From Laguncularia racemosa (Eukaryota > Streptophyta > Magnoliopsida > Myrtales > Combretaceae), in NCBI GenBank assembly GCA_037954665.1, contig JBBMOL010000180.1, forward strand, positions 1,240,001-1,304,000: 64,000 nucleotides of DNA. Direction: 5' to 3'. A model generated the notes under the pieces. That model made no database searches. It worked only from the letters and a program-made list of their open reading frames with translations, and was not told where the DNA came from. Shown here piece after piece: positions 62,396 to 64,000 of the stretch. Numbering within the stretch: the stretch's first letter is position 1; the number at the start of each line of letters is the position of its first letter. A program made the position numbers and the translations under genes.

Positions 62396-63672
62396 GTTGT
62401 CAAAATTGCGATTTTACGTAGAATTGCTAAGGGGTCCGTAGAATCGGATCGTAAAAACAGAACGTAAAAACGTAAGTTTCTACAACCTATGTAAAATAAC
62501 TTCCAAATATTATAAATTTACTTACAATAGTCATTAAAAAATATAATGAATAATAGAAATAAGGAAATTGAGTGTTTATTTTAGCTATAAATTGCAAATT
62601 TGCAATAAAAGTCATAATATAGATGATCGAACATAAGTTGTATAATATATATATTTTATTTATAAAATGATAAATCATGTATAAAACAAATTTCATCTAG
62701 TTATATATACAAAAGTTAAAAGATAATAGATAAAATTTAAAAATCAATTGTGACTTTAAGAAATTACTAATAAATAAAAATCGATAACGAAGATATACCA
62801 TTGGAAATGAGTAATATTAAAAAATGACAAATAACTACTAACTAAAAGTACATAATAAAGAAGATACTATAACAAGAAAAACTTTCAAAATTATATATTA
62901 CTAGGTAAATTTTTGCACTATTCGTAATTATTTATTCAAAATATATTTACTTAACTATGAGAATGATATATTGAAAAGATAGAAATATAAATACATTTAT
63001 ATATTTCCTATAAAATTAAAAATCTAAAAAATTCTTATAAAGTTAAAGTTATCTACCCTTTATTTTATTTACTATTACAAAAATATTATTTAAAATAAGA
63101 AAAGTTATAGCAATCAAACACGAGTGCTTTAATACGAACATAATCATAAATAGGAACAAGAAAACTATCAATCGATGAATACAAACACAAAGACTTCAAT
63201 GTAATGTAACACACTGACAAGAGAGAAGTGATGACCGACGAACATGTTAGGGTATGACTCATACTCCCCTACGACAGGAAAGCATGTGGGTCCTGCTCTA
63301 CGCTGAGCGAGCGGGGGTCTAGGGAAGCCGCTTTGATGAGGGTTTTAAGGGGGCAATGCCCCATGGACGCTAAAGGGCTTTTAACAATTAAGCCCATAAT
63401 TGTTTATTAAAAGTTTGGGCTTGAGTTATGAATAGCTATTATTACATATTTGTTTATTTGAATTTGGATGGTTGAAATTTTATTTAGTTTTGCAATATTG
63501 TGGAATCGGTGGAAACGTAGTAAAATCGCGATTTTAACGATTTTATTATTCAAAATCGCGATTTTATTACGATTTTACCTCAGAAACGTTTTTACATGCG
63601 AGTTGACTAGGAATGTGCTTACCAACTCGTAATATTATAAAAATGTGCGAGTTAACTCGCGATTTTGACAAC
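62396..63672. mobile_element. TIR element B (same family as 54919-55633)
   Basis: The left end gttgtcaaaattgcgatttt and the reverse complement of the right end (gttgtcaaaatcgcgagtt) match closely. The inside has words shared with element A (tgtaaaataactt, ttacaatagt, gcaataaaagt) and a GC-rich patch at 63225-63390. Repeated aaaatcgcgatttt words occur near the right end (63523-63580). No transposase is visible and the target duplication is unclear. Confidence 0.65.
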
Positions 63673-64000
63673 TATGGCTATAAACACAGGTTTTTCACTT
63701 ATTTCAATTAATCTAGACAATGTAGATTCTTGATTAATAACGACAAATCATCTCTCCTGTGACTTTGAACAACAATGTGAGAACCGTATTTGACAAAAGC
63801 AATACAATAAAAACTCCATCGATATGCTCCAAAACTCTTATACGTCCAAGTGAAAATAAGCCATAATTAGCCTGGATTTCTCATACGTAGATGTCATTGC
63901 TACAAATTCACAGCATATGCCAGACTTTCTTTTGTTGGCATCGACTGGAAACTTAGTTATTATATTAATAATACCCTACAGTTTCCTACTAATTTTACCA
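63673..64000. other. Noncoding end of window
   Basis: I see nothing recognisable in this stretch. Confidence 0.6.

Noticed and set aside
62180..62467. 95-codon plus-strand frame with several Cys residues
   Set aside because: It runs across the left end of a TIR element (62396), so it is a chance frame spanning unrelated sequence.

Overview
This is AT-rich, gene-poor plant nuclear DNA, most likely from a eudicot. The evidence is plant-lineage mobile elements: Ty1/copia and Ty3/gypsy retrotransposons with plant-type initiator-Met-tRNA primer sites, Mutator-like elements (MULEs) carrying a plant mobile domain (PMD) gene, a Tourist-like MITE, and an arginine-tRNA primer site of the Tat/Ogre type. 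I found no host protein-coding gene I can defend, and no rRNA, tRNA or CRISPR. Everything coding that I recognise is transposon-derived and broken by stops, frameshifts, deletions or lost catalytic residues.

Layout. 1-5257: noncoding, with simple repeats and one weak MITE candidate. 5259-12348: a nearly complete 7.1-kb MULE with long terminal inverted repeats (TIRs), a MURA-type transposase pseudogene on +, a PMD pseudogene on - (the two 3' ends face each other), and a tandem array of about 145-bp units next to the right TIR. 12349-18309: noncoding, with an 18-unit TTA microsatellite and a 722-bp Tourist-like MITE flanked by TAA. 18310-30640: a nested retrotransposon. A Ty1/copia element (TSD ttaac) holds a Ty3/gypsy element (24202-30542, TSD taagt) inside its 3' LTR. 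30641-34678: noncoding, with a candidate non-autonomous element. 34679 to about 41390: a second copy of the same MULE family, with a fuller PMD gene but no 3' TIR. 43560-48538: a second cluster, in which a minus-strand Ty1/copia fragment is interrupted by the LTR, primer site and leader of a Tat/Ogre-type element; two about 342-bp direct repeats bracket the cluster. 48539-64000: noncoding apart from two related TIR elements (54919-55633 and 62396-63672) and a 62-bp tandem duplication.

How the parts relate. The two MULEs show a reproducible two-gene plan: the transposase would mobilise the element, and the PMD gene, present at the same place in both copies, belongs to the family rather than being a one-off capture. 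Many recognisable defects are C-to-T or G-to-A changes (CAG to TAG, TGG to TAG or TGA, Asp to Asn, Glu to Lys), as expected for long-methylated, silenced DNA. The insertion order can be read: copia first, then gypsy into its LTR; and the second copia, then the Ogre-type element into its integrase. All divergence and alignment statements are by eye.
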